A stretch of DNA of 64,000 nucleotides, taken from the NCBI GenBank assembly GCA_050246875.1, contig JBFWVF010000002.1, positions 310,001 to 374,000 of the forward strand, in the 5' to 3' direction. The position numbers and the translations under genes are program-made. The DNA is from SHWB01 sp050246875 (lineage in GTDB: Bacteria > Pseudomonadota > Alphaproteobacteria > UBA6615). This document shows positions 51,478 to 59,535 of the stretch, piece after piece; within the stretch, counting starts at the first letter, position 1; each line of letters begins with the position of its first letter. The notes beneath the pieces are model-generated. The model did no database searches, was not told where the DNA came from, and worked only from the letters and a program-made list of their open reading frames with translations.

Positions 51478-53139
51478 CTACCGCGCGCCCTCGGCGGCGA
51501 TGCGCTGCAGGCCCCACTGGATGTGGGCGACGGCGCCGTCGCCGTCCGGCGTGCCGGGGGTGCCGGTGACGATCACCTGCTCGGTGCGGCGCACGGCGCC
51601 GCCGCCGAGATAGACGCTCTCACCGACGCCGAGGGCACCGCCGCGCGCGCGCAGCCGCCAGCCGCGGCCCGAGGGCAGGCGCAGCAGCACCGCCTGCCCG
51701 TCCTGCGCCACGGAGGCGCGCACGCCGGGCGCGAGGTGGAAGCGCAGCACCCAGCCGCGCGCCGGCTTGCCGCGGCCGGGCACCTGGATCAGCGTCTCGG
51801 CGCCGCGGATGTCGTCGCCCGAGCGCGACAGCCACAGCGCCCGGCGATGCACCAGCCCGTAGGGGCCGATGTAGCCGTCATGGGCGAGGTCGAGCCAGTG
51901 GTCGCCGTCGCGCTCCTCGCGGCGGTGGATGGTGACGGTCGGCCGCCGCTCGACGCCGCTGGCCTTCGTCGCGGCGGCGTTGGTGTCGTCGACGATGAGG
52001 GTCGAATGCGCGGCGGTCGAGCGCTGTGCCGAGGCCCACGGCTCGTTGGCGTCGGCGATGGCGCCGCAGGAGGTGACGAGGCGTTCGCGCCCGGCGGAGA
52101 TTTCCAGCGCCAGCGGCGCCACATGCGCCGTGGCGTCCCAGCCCGCGGCCGGCGGCGCGCCGGCGTCGACCAGCAGCACGGTGCGCCCGGCCGCCAGCCG
52201 CTCCCAGCCCGAGTGCGGCGCCGAGGCGGGCGCGCGGCCGCGCGCGTCGGCCTGGGCCAGCAGCATGTCGATGGCCCAGTCCTCGCCCTCGGCGGCGCCG
52301 TTGAACAGGGCGAGGCGGCCGTCGCCGTGGCGCAGCATGCGGACCACCGGGGCGGCGCGGTCGATGGCGGCGACGAGGAAGGGCGGCACCTTCTCGCCGG
52401 CCCCCAGCAGGGCATTGCGGATGTCGACGAGGTGGCGCAGCACGGCGACCTGGGTCGCCGGGTTGCGCGACAGGTGGCCGCCGTCGGGCAGGATCTCGCG
52501 CAGCGCGGCGCGTTCGAGCCGCGCCAGCGCGCGGGCGGTCCAGGCGTTGCGTCCGGGCAGGGCGAGGCCGGCGACGGCCAGCGCCTTCAGCGCGATGAAC
52601 AGGCCCTCGCCGCGCACCCCCACCGGCAGGGTGCGGCCGAGATGGCGGGCCTGCTGCGCCAGCGAGGCATAGACCGTGCGGCGGAAGACGTCGTCGGCCG
52701 AGGCGCAGAAGAAATCGTGCTGGCCGAGCCAGGCGTAGAGCCGGCGCCCCATCACGTCGGGCCGCCAGGCGACGGTCGGCAGCGCCGCCTCGGCGGCGAT
52801 CCACTCGCCCGTCAGGGCGCGGGCGCGCTTGCGCGCGGCGTCGCCGCCCGAGGCCTTGAGGTCGCGCAGCCAGTCGAAGCCGTGCAGCGCCGCCAGCGCC
52901 CCGGCGGTGGCGCCCTCCGGCCGCCAGACGTCGCTGCCGGCGGCGACCGGCGTCGCGCCGTCGGCCGGCGAGGCGCCGCGCGCGATGGCGCCGCCGCGCG
53001 CGGCATCGCCCGGCCACGGGTCGGGCGGCGTGCGCAGCAGCTCGTCGGGTCCGCGCCGTCCCAGCGTCAGGCGGTAGAAGGGGGCGGCGAACAGCAGCCG
53101 CCCGATGCCGCCCCGCAGGTCGGGCAGGGCGAGGGTCAT
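51478..53139 (-). CDS. Heparinase II/III family protein
   Basis: 553 aa. The N-terminal ~320 residues form an alpha-toroid-like region (HGFDWLRDL, GNHLS-like DGGHLSRNPATQ). The C-terminal half is a beta-sandwich (SAGRERLVTSCG, AHSTLIVDD). This matches the heparinase II/III-like proteins common in alphaproteobacteria, which cleave uronate-containing glycans. No signal peptide is apparent. Could degrade or trim the polymer, or be unrelated to the locus. Confidence 0.85.
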   Translation of the reverse strand: MTLALPDLRGGIGRLLFAAPFYRLTLGRRGPDELLRTPPDPWPGDAARGGAIARGASPADGATPVAAGSDVWRPEGATAGALAALHGFDWLRDLKASGGDAARKRARALTGEWIAAEAALPTVAWRPDVMGRRLYAWLGQHDFFCASADDVFRRTVYASLAQQARHLGRTLPVGVRGEGLFIALKALAVAGLALPGRNAWTARALARLERAALREILPDGGHLSRNPATQVAVLRHLVDIRNALLGAGEKVPPFLVAAIDRAAPVVRMLRHGDGRLALFNGAAEGEDWAIDMLLAQADARGRAPASAPHSGWERLAAGRTVLLVDAGAPPAAGWDATAHVAPLALEISAGRERLVTSCGAIADANEPWASAQRSTAAHSTLIVDDTNAAATKASGVERRPTVTIHRREERDGDHWLDLAHDGYIGPYGLVHRRALWLSRSGDDIRGAETLIQVPGRGKPARGWVLRFHLAPGVRASVAQDGQAVLLRLPSGRGWRLRARGGALGVGESVYLGGGAVRRTEQVIVTGTPGTPDGDGAVAHIQWGLQRIAAEGAR

Positions 53140-53168
53140 GGTGCCGCCCGCTCGCTTGCGGAGAAAGC

Positions 53169-53311
53169 CCCCACCTCACCCTGCCCTCTCCCCCCCCTGC
53201 GGGGGCGGAGAGGGTGAATTTCGGCGGCGGCAGCGGAACGCCCTCTCCGCCCGGGCGGGGGGGAGAGGGAGGGGACCCGGCGCGGTACGCGACGGGGAGG
53301 GTGAGGTGGGG
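53169..53311. repeat. Large imperfect palindrome (nested inverted repeat)
   Basis: Three nested arm pairs: 53169-53182 with 53298-53311 (14/14), 53184-53196 with 53257-53269 (13/13) and 53206-53214 with 53241-53249 (9/9). Very rich in C or G tracts. It fills the gap between the heparinase start and the rpe stop and looks like a dispersed intergenic palindromic repeat. Confidence 0.8.
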
Positions 53312-53329
53312 TGGCGCGAACCTTCGCCA

Positions 53330-54136
53330 TCATGCCCCCGCCTTCGCCTTGCGCGGCGGCAGCCCCTTCAGCATGCGGATGTTGCCGGCGTAATTCTTCG
53401 CGCCGCCGGCGAAGGCGGCCGTGCCGGCGACCAGCACGTCGGCCCCGGCGCTGATGGCGGCCGGCGCCCACTCGGCGTTGATGCCGCCGTCGACCTCCAG
53501 CACGATCGGCTGGCTGCCGGCCGCGAGGCGCGTGTCGATGCGCCGGCGCAACTCGGCGATCTTCGTCAGCGAGGTCTGGATGAAGCTCTGCCCGCCGAAG
53601 CCCGGGTTGACGCTCATCACCAGGATCAGGTCGACCGCCATCCACACGGCGTCGAGCGCGGCGATCGGCGTGCCCGGGTTGAGCACCACACCGGCCTTCT
53701 TGCCCAGCGCGCGGATGGCGCGCAGCGTGCGGTCGAGGTGCGGCCCGGCCTCGGGGTGGACGGAGATGTAGTCCGCCCCGGCGGCGGCGAAGCGTTCGAC
53801 CAGGGCGTCGACCGGCGAGGCCATGATGTGCACGTCGAAGGGTTTCGTGGACCAGGAGCGCAGCGCCTTCACAACGTCCGGCCCGATGGTCAGGTTCGGC
53901 ACGAAGTGATTGTCCATGACGTCGATGTGGATCCAGTCGGCGCCGGCGCGGTCGATCGCCTTCACCTCCTCGCCCAGCCGCGCGAAATCGGCCGACAGGA
54001 TGGACGGCGCCACCAGCACCGGCCGCGGCGGCCGCAGACCGGCGGCGGCTCTTGCGGCACGGGGCGTCGCGGCGGGCGCGGCGGCCTTGTCGCGGCGGGC
54101 GGTCTTCGGCGATTTGCGGGCGGGGGATACGGCCAT
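53330..54136 (-). CDS. rpe: Ribulose-phosphate 3-epimerase with basic N-terminal extension
   Basis: 268 aa, about 40 longer than usual. APSILSADFARLGEE (43-57), DVMDNHFVPN and EVDGGIN are Rpe signatures. It interconverts ribulose-5-P and xylulose-5-P. The first 40 residues are almost only Ala, Lys, Arg and Pro and have no counterpart in the family core. GGGAC upstream supports the long start. Confidence 0.92.
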   Translation of the reverse strand: MAVSPARKSPKTARRDKAAAPAATPRAARAAAGLRPPRPVLVAPSILSADFARLGEEVKAIDRAGADWIHIDVMDNHFVPNLTIGPDVVKALRSWSTKPFDVHIMASPVDALVERFAAAGADYISVHPEAGPHLDRTLRAIRALGKKAGVVLNPGTPIAALDAVWMAVDLILVMSVNPGFGGQSFIQTSLTKIAELRRRIDTRLAAGSQPIVLEVDGGINAEWAPAAISAGADVLVAGTAAFAGGAKNYAGNIRMLKGLPPRKAKAGA

Positions 54137-54151
54137 GGCCGTCCCAATCTG

Positions 54152-54511
54152 TCAGCCCGCGCCGACTCGCGGCAAGGCGGCGGCAAGGGCCGCGAGGCCG
54201 TATCGCGCGCGCGCCATGTTGCATTCCTCGTCTCCCGGCTCGCAGGCGCGGCAGACGTCGGGGCGGATGGCGTGGATGGTGCAGGTTGTCGCTTCGCCGA
54301 CGGTGCCGGCGAGCGCGGCGCAGCGCGTGCCGGTCCACGCCATGTGCGCGCCGGACGGGGCGACCAGCGCGTCGGGAATGCGGGCGATCGTCGCGTCGTC
54401 TTCCAGCGTGAAGCGCGGCCAGTCGGGCGCGTAGGCGCAGCACGCGCCGCAGGCGCGGCAGACGGCGCCAGGGTCGGCGGGCAGGTCGGTGACGGGCGGG
54501 GCGTCGCTCAA
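54152..54511 (-). CDS. YkgJ-family cysteine-cluster protein
   Basis: 119 aa. CRACGACCAY (18-27), a central Cys, then CTIHAIRPDVCRACEPGDEEC give the Cys pattern of the YkgJ/CxxCxxCC family, thought to bind zinc or an iron-sulfur cluster. Function unknown. It lies 15 nt from rpe and 8 nt from the DUF6481 gene. Confidence 0.8.
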   Translation of the reverse strand: MSDAPPVTDLPADPGAVCRACGACCAYAPDWPRFTLEDDATIARIPDALVAPSGAHMAWTGTRCAALAGTVGEATTCTIHAIRPDVCRACEPGDEECNMARARYGLAALAAALPRVGAG

Positions 54512-54519
54512 CGGCGCCG

Positions 54520-54909
54520 CTACTTGCGCGCCTTGCGGGCGGCGTAGCGGGCGTCGCGGCGGGCCTTCTGTTCGGCCTTGAGGCGCTCGGCGGCGGCCTC
54601 GGCCTCCTCCTTCTCGCGCGCCTCGCGATCGGCGCGCTCGGCGGCCTCGCGCGCCTCGGCCTCGGCCTTCGCCTTGGCTTCGGCCTCGCGCTGCGCCTTG
54701 CGCTCGGCCTGGCGCTTCTCGCGCTCGGCGGCGGCGGCGGCGCGCGCCTCGCGCGCGGCGATGGCCTCGGGGGTCGCGGCCTCGGCCTGCTTGGCGCGGA
54801 ACTTTTCGAGTACCGCCTCGCGGGCCGCCTGCTGGCGCGCCAGCCTGTCGTTCACCTGGTCCTTGCGGTCGCGCGACGGCGTTGCGCCCGGAAGCCTGCC
54901 GGATTTCAT
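54520..54909 (-). CDS. DUF6481-like charged coiled-coil protein
   Basis: 129 aa, nearly all Ala, Glu, Arg and Lys from residue 30 on, with a strong coiled-coil pattern. The N-terminus (about 10-25) matches what I recall of DUF6481. No catalytic motif. Because the composition is so biased the call rests mainly on the start context and gene spacing. Confidence 0.6.
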   Translation of the reverse strand: MKSGRLPGATPSRDRKDQVNDRLARQQAAREAVLEKFRAKQAEAATPEAIAAREARAAAAAEREKRQAERKAQREAEAKAKAEAEAREAAERADREAREKEEAEAAAERLKAEQKARRDARYAARKARK

Positions 54910-54967
54910 CGTGGAGTCGGTCCCTGCTGCAATGATGGCCGCAAACTAGGGGTGCAGCGGGGCGACT

Positions 54968-56293
54968 TCAAGTGGCCCCACGTTGCAGGCGGGCGATGTA
55001 GAAGCCGTCCATGCCGCCGCGTTCGGCCCAGTGGCAGGGCAGGGTACGCACGGCGCCCTCCGGCGTCAGCGCCGACGGCTCGAGGGCGGCGAGCGCCGGC
55101 ACCTCGCGCGCCCGCACCGGCAGCCGCCGCAGGCCGGCGTTGCGCGCGAGCAGGGCGGCGATGCGCGCCGGCCCTTCCTCGGGCTCCAGCGAGCAGACCG
55201 CATAGACGAGCGTGCCGCCGGGCGCGAGCATCGCCGCCGCGGCGTCGAGCAGCGCGTCCTGCAGCGCCGGCATGGCGCGGATCGCCACCTCGCCCTTGCG
55301 GTAGAGGATGTCGGGATGGCGGCGCACCGTGCCGGTGGCGCTGCACGGCGCGTCGAGCAGCACCGCCTCGGCCGGCGCCTCCGGGCGCCAGGTCCGGGCG
55401 TCGGCGCGGACCGTGCGCGCGGCGAGGCCGGTGCGGGCGAGGTTGGCCTCGACGCGGGCGAGCCGCGCGGCCTCGATGTCGATGGCGGTGACCGCGGCAC
55501 CGGCGGCGGCGAGCTGCAGCGTCTTGCCGCCCGGTGCCGCGCAGAGGTCGACCACGCGCTTGCCGGCGACGGCGCCGAGCAGGCGCGCCGGCAGCGCGGC
55601 GGCGGCGTCCTGCACCCACCAGGCGCCCTCGGCGAAGCCCGGCAGGCCGGTCACCGCGCCGCCGCCGGTGTGGCGCAGGCTGCCCGTCGGCAGCAGCGCG
55701 GCGCCGAGGCGCTCGGCCCAGCCCGCCGCATCGTCGCGCGCCGAGAGGTCGAGCGGCGGCTCGGCGAGATGGGCCGTGGCGATCTTCAGTGCCGTCGCGT
55801 GGCCGTAGGCCGCGCTCCAGCGCTGCCAAAGCGCGTCGGGCGTGTTGCGGCGCGCAGCGTCGGGGGCGTCGGCGGCGAGCACGGCGGGCGGCTCGCGCAC
55901 CAGCGCCCGCAGTACGGCGTTAACCAGCCCCGCCTGGGTGCCGAGGCCGAAGGCGCGGGCGAGCTGTACCGCGCTGTCGATCGCCGCCCAGGGCGGCGTG
56001 CCGAGATAGGCGAGCTGGGCCGCGCCGAGGCGCAGCACGTGCTGGGCGAGTGCCGCGCGGGCCGGCAGCGGGCGGGCGATGCGCGTCGCCAGCGCGGCGT
56101 CGATCTGGCCGAGCCGGCGCAGCACCGTGGCCACCAGCAGGCGGGCGAAGGCGCGGTCGCGCGCGTCCAGCGCGGCGAGGTCCGTGTCCTCCTCCAGCGC
56201 CGCGTCGAGGGGCCTGCCGCGATCGAGCACTTCGCGCAGCAGCAGCGCCGCGCGGCCGCGCGCGCCGGCGCGCGGATCGGTTCGGGCTTCCAT
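54968..56293 (-). CDS. rsmB: 16S rRNA (cytosine967-C5)-methyltransferase
   Basis: 441 aa. An N-terminal NusB-like RNA-binding domain (1-140) precedes a Rossmann methyltransferase with CAAPGGKT, LDAPCSATGTVRRHPDI and VYAVCSLEPEE, the two catalytic cysteines being in the last two. Methylates C967 of 16S rRNA. The ribosome site GAGGCGG comes from the repeat at 56295-56344. Confidence 0.92.
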   Translation of the reverse strand: MEARTDPRAGARGRAALLLREVLDRGRPLDAALEEDTDLAALDARDRAFARLLVATVLRRLGQIDAALATRIARPLPARAALAQHVLRLGAAQLAYLGTPPWAAIDSAVQLARAFGLGTQAGLVNAVLRALVREPPAVLAADAPDAARRNTPDALWQRWSAAYGHATALKIATAHLAEPPLDLSARDDAAGWAERLGAALLPTGSLRHTGGGAVTGLPGFAEGAWWVQDAAAALPARLLGAVAGKRVVDLCAAPGGKTLQLAAAGAAVTAIDIEAARLARVEANLARTGLAARTVRADARTWRPEAPAEAVLLDAPCSATGTVRRHPDILYRKGEVAIRAMPALQDALLDAAAAMLAPGGTLVYAVCSLEPEEGPARIAALLARNAGLRRLPVRAREVPALAALEPSALTPEGAVRTLPCHWAERGGMDGFYIARLQRGAT

Positions 56294-56294
56294 T

Positions 56295-56344
56295 CCGCCT
56301 CATGGCATGGCGGGGCGCCGGGCGACAATGCCCGGCGCCGCGTC
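56295..56344 (-). repeat. 50-bp intergenic repeat copy 1 (hairpin plus Shine-Dalgarno)
   Basis: 45 of 50 bases match copy 2 at 57412-57461. It contains a GCGCCGGGC/GCCCGGCGC hairpin and, on the minus strand, GAGGCGG just before the rsmB ATG. It overlaps the stop codon of the SGNH gene. Confidence 0.85.
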
Positions 56345-57410
56345 AATGTGCGGCGCGCAGCCGTGCGAGGGTGGCCGAGGCGGCCAGCGCGTCGGCGGCG
56401 AGGGCGTGCGCCGCCGCGCTCCAGTGCGGGTCGTCGCCGGCGATGTCGAGGCGGGCGCCGCCGCCGGCGCGATGGGCGGCGAAGGCGGGGCCGAGGTCGA
56501 TCGCCTCGATGCCACGTGCCCGCGCGCCATCGATCAGCCGCGCGCGCCGTGCCGCCGTGCCCGGCGGGTCGTGGTCGGTTGGCGCGTCGGCCAGCACGAC
56601 GATGCGTGTGGGCGGCAGGCCGGCGGCGGCGGGCAGACGATCGAGAAAGGCGTCGATGGCGCAGGCGATGTCGGCCTCGTCTGCGGCCTCGCCCGTCGGC
56701 ACGGCCGTGGCGGGGCGAAGCAGCGCCGCCAGCGCCGGAAAACGGTAGGTCACGTTGAGGTTGAACACGAGGTACTGCGCCAGTGCCGAACGGCGGATGA
56801 CCGGACGCAGCGGTGAGGGCGCGTGGTCGAGACGGACGAGGTCGATGTTGCACCCGGGACCGAAGGCGCCGCCGGAAAAGAAATGGTAGCCGGGCCGCTG
56901 CCACACCGACAGCAGGCCCTCGTCGTAGTCGTTGGCGACGACCAGCACCGCCAGCGCGGCGGCGCGGTACTGGTCGCGCGCCAGGGCCGCCCAGGCGAGG
57001 TACTGCGGCAGCGCGGCGCCGGAAATGGCGAAGCTGTAGACCCGCGCGGTCCCGGTTAGGCCGGCAGCGAGGCGCTCCTGCAGCGCCGCCGGGTGCGGCA
57101 CGGCCAGCGCCTCGATGTAACTGTCGCCGACGACCGCGAGCAGGGGCGTATCCGCCGACAGCGCATAGTCGGCGGAATTGACGAAGCCGGCGTTGTTGAC
57201 GCGGAAGCGCTGCGGGTCGGCGAGGAGCGGCCCGCGCGACCATGTGCCGACGCGGTCGGGCGTCATGCGCGCGTAGGGGCTGGCGTCGGAAACCGGCTGG
57301 ATGCGGATGCCGTCGAAGACCGGCAGCACGCGGCCGATGCCTTCCAGCAGGGCGAGGCCGGCCAGCAGGCCGAGCACCATCGCGCCGATCGTTCGCAGCC
57401 GCCGCGCCAT
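56343..57410 (-). CDS. SGNH/GDSL-type hydrolase, membrane-anchored
   Basis: 355 aa. A hydrophobic N-terminal segment (about 9-27) suggests a signal anchor. VVGDSYIEA (92-100) holds the nucleophile Ser and the C-terminal DDPHWS the Asp-His pair. Similar in plan to the SGNH protein at 30.1 kb but clearly divergent. Likely a periplasmic O-acyl hydrolase or transferase; target unknown. Flanked by the two copies of a 50-bp repeat. Confidence 0.75.
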   Translation of the reverse strand: MARRLRTIGAMVLGLLAGLALLEGIGRVLPVFDGIRIQPVSDASPYARMTPDRVGTWSRGPLLADPQRFRVNNAGFVNSADYALSADTPLLAVVGDSYIEALAVPHPAALQERLAAGLTGTARVYSFAISGAALPQYLAWAALARDQYRAAALAVLVVANDYDEGLLSVWQRPGYHFFSGGAFGPGCNIDLVRLDHAPSPLRPVIRRSALAQYLVFNLNVTYRFPALAALLRPATAVPTGEAADEADIACAIDAFLDRLPAAAGLPPTRIVVLADAPTDHDPPGTAARRARLIDGARARGIEAIDLGPAFAAHRAGGGARLDIAGDDPHWSAAAHALAADALAASATLARLRAAH

Positions 57411-57411
57411 G

Positions 57412-57461
57412 CCGCCTCATGGCACGACGAGACGCCGGGCGACAACGCCCGGCGCCGCGTC
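57412..57461 (-). repeat. 50-bp intergenic repeat copy 2 (hairpin plus Shine-Dalgarno)
   Basis: Second copy, ending 2 nt before the SGNH ATG at 57410. Same hairpin (ACGCCGGGC/GCCCGGCGC) and same GAGGCGG ribosome site as copy 1. Confidence 0.85.
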
Positions 57462-57479
57462 GCGGCGGACCGTCGCGCC

Positions 57480-57974
57480 TCAGGCGGCGGCGGTCTTGTC
57501 CTTGCGGATGTAGGCGACGGCGCAGTGCTCGGCGCAGTAGGGACGGCCGACGACGGCCGGGCTGCCGCAGAACTTGAAGCCCGGATCGCCCGGATCGCCC
57601 ATCGGCCAGGCGCACGCGCGCCCGTCCGTCTGGGCCGCCACGGTCCGCACCGGTGGCGCCAGCGGCACCGCGTCGATGCGCCGGCCGACCAGACCCGCGC
57701 TCGGCAGGATATCGGCCTCCTCCTCGTCGGGCCGGGCGATACGCGTGCCCGAAAGGGTCGGCGTCGGCGTCATGCGCGCGCCGCGCGGGCGGCGGCGGCC
57801 GCCGGTGCCCGTGCCGCGAATGGGCGACGGGCGACCTTCGAGCCCGAGACGATGGGCCTTGCCGATGACCGCGTTGCGCGAAACCCCGCCCAGCCGGGCG
57901 GCAATCTGGCTCGCCGACAGGCCCTGCGACCAGAGATCGCGCAGCGTGTCGACACGTTCGTCGTTCCAGGACAT
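57480..57974 (-). CDS. gcrA: GcrA cell-cycle regulator
   Basis: 164 aa. MSWNDERVDTLRDLW and ASQIAARLGGVSRNAVIGK form the N-terminal helix-turn-helix of GcrA. The C-terminus has the Cys-rich segment typical of the family. GcrA binds sigma-70 and methylated GANTC sites and is restricted to alphaproteobacteria. The ATG at 57974 is preferred (GGGGG 9 nt upstream) over 57980. Confidence 0.93.
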   Translation of the reverse strand: MSWNDERVDTLRDLWSQGLSASQIAARLGGVSRNAVIGKAHRLGLEGRPSPIRGTGTGGRRRPRGARMTPTPTLSGTRIARPDEEEADILPSAGLVGRRIDAVPLAPPVRTVAAQTDGRACAWPMGDPGDPGFKFCGSPAVVGRPYCAEHCAVAYIRKDKTAAA

Positions 57975-58046
57975 CTGCATGCACCCCCGTCCATTCCGGC
58001 GCCCCGGCCAGGTAACGCGGCGCTGCCACAGAACCGTAACGGCTGC

Positions 58047-58077
58047 GAATCCTAGATCATGTGGGGAAGTGTAGCAA
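58047..58077 (-). promoter_or_regulatory. Putative gcrA promoter with GANTC site
   Basis: Minus-strand TTGCTA (58072-58077), 17 bases, TAGGAT (58049-58054). A GANTC (58047-58051) overlaps the -10, so CcrM methylation could affect it. Leader of about 70 nt. Confidence 0.45.
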
Positions 58078-58168
58078 CACTACTACATGGTGCATGGGCA
58101 ACTAGATGTGGAGAATTCTGTCGATAATCGGGGGACAGGTTGTATTGCCCCTGTGCAGCGAACGCCGC

Positions 58169-59044
58169 TCAGCCTTCCCACGGGCCGCGTCGCGCCGGAC
58201 CGGCGGCGGCGAGCGCCTGCAGGCGGGCGATGCGGTTCTCGACCGCCGGATGGGTCGAAAAGAGACTGTCGGTCGCGCGCGTATGCAGCGGATTGACGAT
58301 GAACATGTGCGCCGTCGCCGGATTGTTCTCGGCAGCGATATTGTCGATGCGCTGCGTGGCCCGATGCAGCTTGCCGAGCGCCGAGGCGAGCCACAGCGGA
58401 TGGCCGCAGATCTCGGCGCCGCCGCGGTCGGCCTCGTACTCGCGACCGCGGCTGATGGCCATCTGCACCAGCATCGCCGCCAGCGGCGACAGGATCATCA
58501 CCGCCAGCACGCCGACGATGCCCAGCGGGTTGTCGCGCCGGTCGCTGCCGCCGCCGAAGAACATCGCGAAGTTGGCCAGCATGGAGATGGCGCCGGCAAG
58601 CGTCGCGGTGACGGTCATCACCAGCGTGTCGCGGTGCTTCACATGCGCCAGTTCGTGCGCCATCACTCCTGCCACCTCGCGCTCGTCGAGCTGGCGCAGC
58701 AGGCCGGTGGTGGCGCAGACGGCGGCGTTTTCCGGCCCGCGCCCGGTGGCGAAGGCGTTGGGCTGGTCGTTCTCGGCGATATAGACGCGCGGCATCGGCA
58801 GGCCGGCATTGTCGGCGAGCTGGCGCACGGTGTTGTAGAGGCCGGGCGCGGAGCGGGCGTCGACCTCGTGCGCGTTGAAGTAGCGCAGCACGCTGGAGCC
58901 GGAGTTCCACCACGCGAACAGGTTCATCGCCGCCGCGATGCCGAAGGCGATCAGCATCCCGGCCTGCCCGGCGAGGAAGAAGCCGACGGCCATGAACAGC
59001 GCCGTCAGGGCGGCGATGAGGACGGCGGTGCGAAAGTAGTTCAT
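58169..59044 (-). CDS. htpX: HtpX-type zinc metalloprotease
   Basis: 291 aa. Two N-terminal membrane segments (about 5-45), HELAH (130-134) with the downstream EYEAD as third ligand, and two more hydrophobic stretches (about 145-200). A membrane protease for quality control, with the active site facing the cytoplasm. Divergent from the DUF1674 gene. Confidence 0.93.
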   Translation of the reverse strand: MNYFRTAVLIAALTALFMAVGFFLAGQAGMLIAFGIAAAMNLFAWWNSGSSVLRYFNAHEVDARSAPGLYNTVRQLADNAGLPMPRVYIAENDQPNAFATGRGPENAAVCATTGLLRQLDEREVAGVMAHELAHVKHRDTLVMTVTATLAGAISMLANFAMFFGGGSDRRDNPLGIVGVLAVMILSPLAAMLVQMAISRGREYEADRGGAEICGHPLWLASALGKLHRATQRIDNIAAENNPATAHMFIVNPLHTRATDSLFSTHPAVENRIARLQALAAAGPARRGPWEG

Positions 59045-59154
59045 GCGGTCCGGAAGACCCCGTGCCGCCGCGAAACTGCGGCAGCGCAGAGATGGGGTGC
59101 CGCGCCCGCCGATCAAGACTTGGCAGCGGCGACGGCCGGCGCCATATAACGCCC

Positions 59155-59331
59155 ATGAGCGACGACAAGCCCGCCGCATTGCCGGCCGAAGTGCTGGCCC
59201 GCTGGCGCGCCGCCGAGCGCGGCCGGACACCGCCGGGCGATTTGCCGGCGGGCGAGGTCGGCGGGCCCGGGGGGCCCGAGCCGACACGCTACGGCGACTG
59301 GGAACGCGACGGTCGCTGCGTCGACTTCTAG
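59155..59331 (+). CDS. DUF1674 / succinate dehydrogenase assembly factor 4-like
   Basis: 58 aa. The C-terminal GGPGGPEPTRYGDWERDGR is the DUF1674 signature, as in SdhAF4, which helps insert flavinylated SdhA. Start at 59155; an upstream extension has no support. Common in alphaproteobacteria and mitochondria. Confidence 0.88.
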   Translation: MSDDKPAALPAEVLARWRAAERGRTPPGDLPAGEVGGPGGPEPTRYGDWERDGRCVDF

Positions 59332-59391
59332 GGGAACCGCCGGCTGGAGCGCCGCGTTGCCTTCGTCCCTGTCCCAGCCGGGAACGAACGC

Positions 59392-59463
59392 ATGAAAGCC
59401 ATCCTGCTCTGGGCGATCGGCATCCCGATCCCCATCATCATCCTCGTCCTGCTTCTCACCTGA
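59392..59463 (+). CDS. 23-residue hydrophobic membrane peptide
   Basis: Encodes 23 residues beginning MKAILLWAIGIPIP, then all-hydrophobic to the stop: a single transmembrane segment with one Lys at the N-terminus. Very similar small peptides are annotated in many proteobacteria. GGGAAC lies before the ATG. It is 60 nt after DUF1674 in the same direction. Function unknown. Confidence 0.6.
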   Translation: MKAILLWAIGIPIPIIILVLLLT

Positions 59464-59535
59464 AGGCGACCGGGCGCTCCGCTCTTTCCGCGGGAGAGAG
59501 CGGCGGGGGACCGGTTCGCCATCGCCGCCTGTGAC

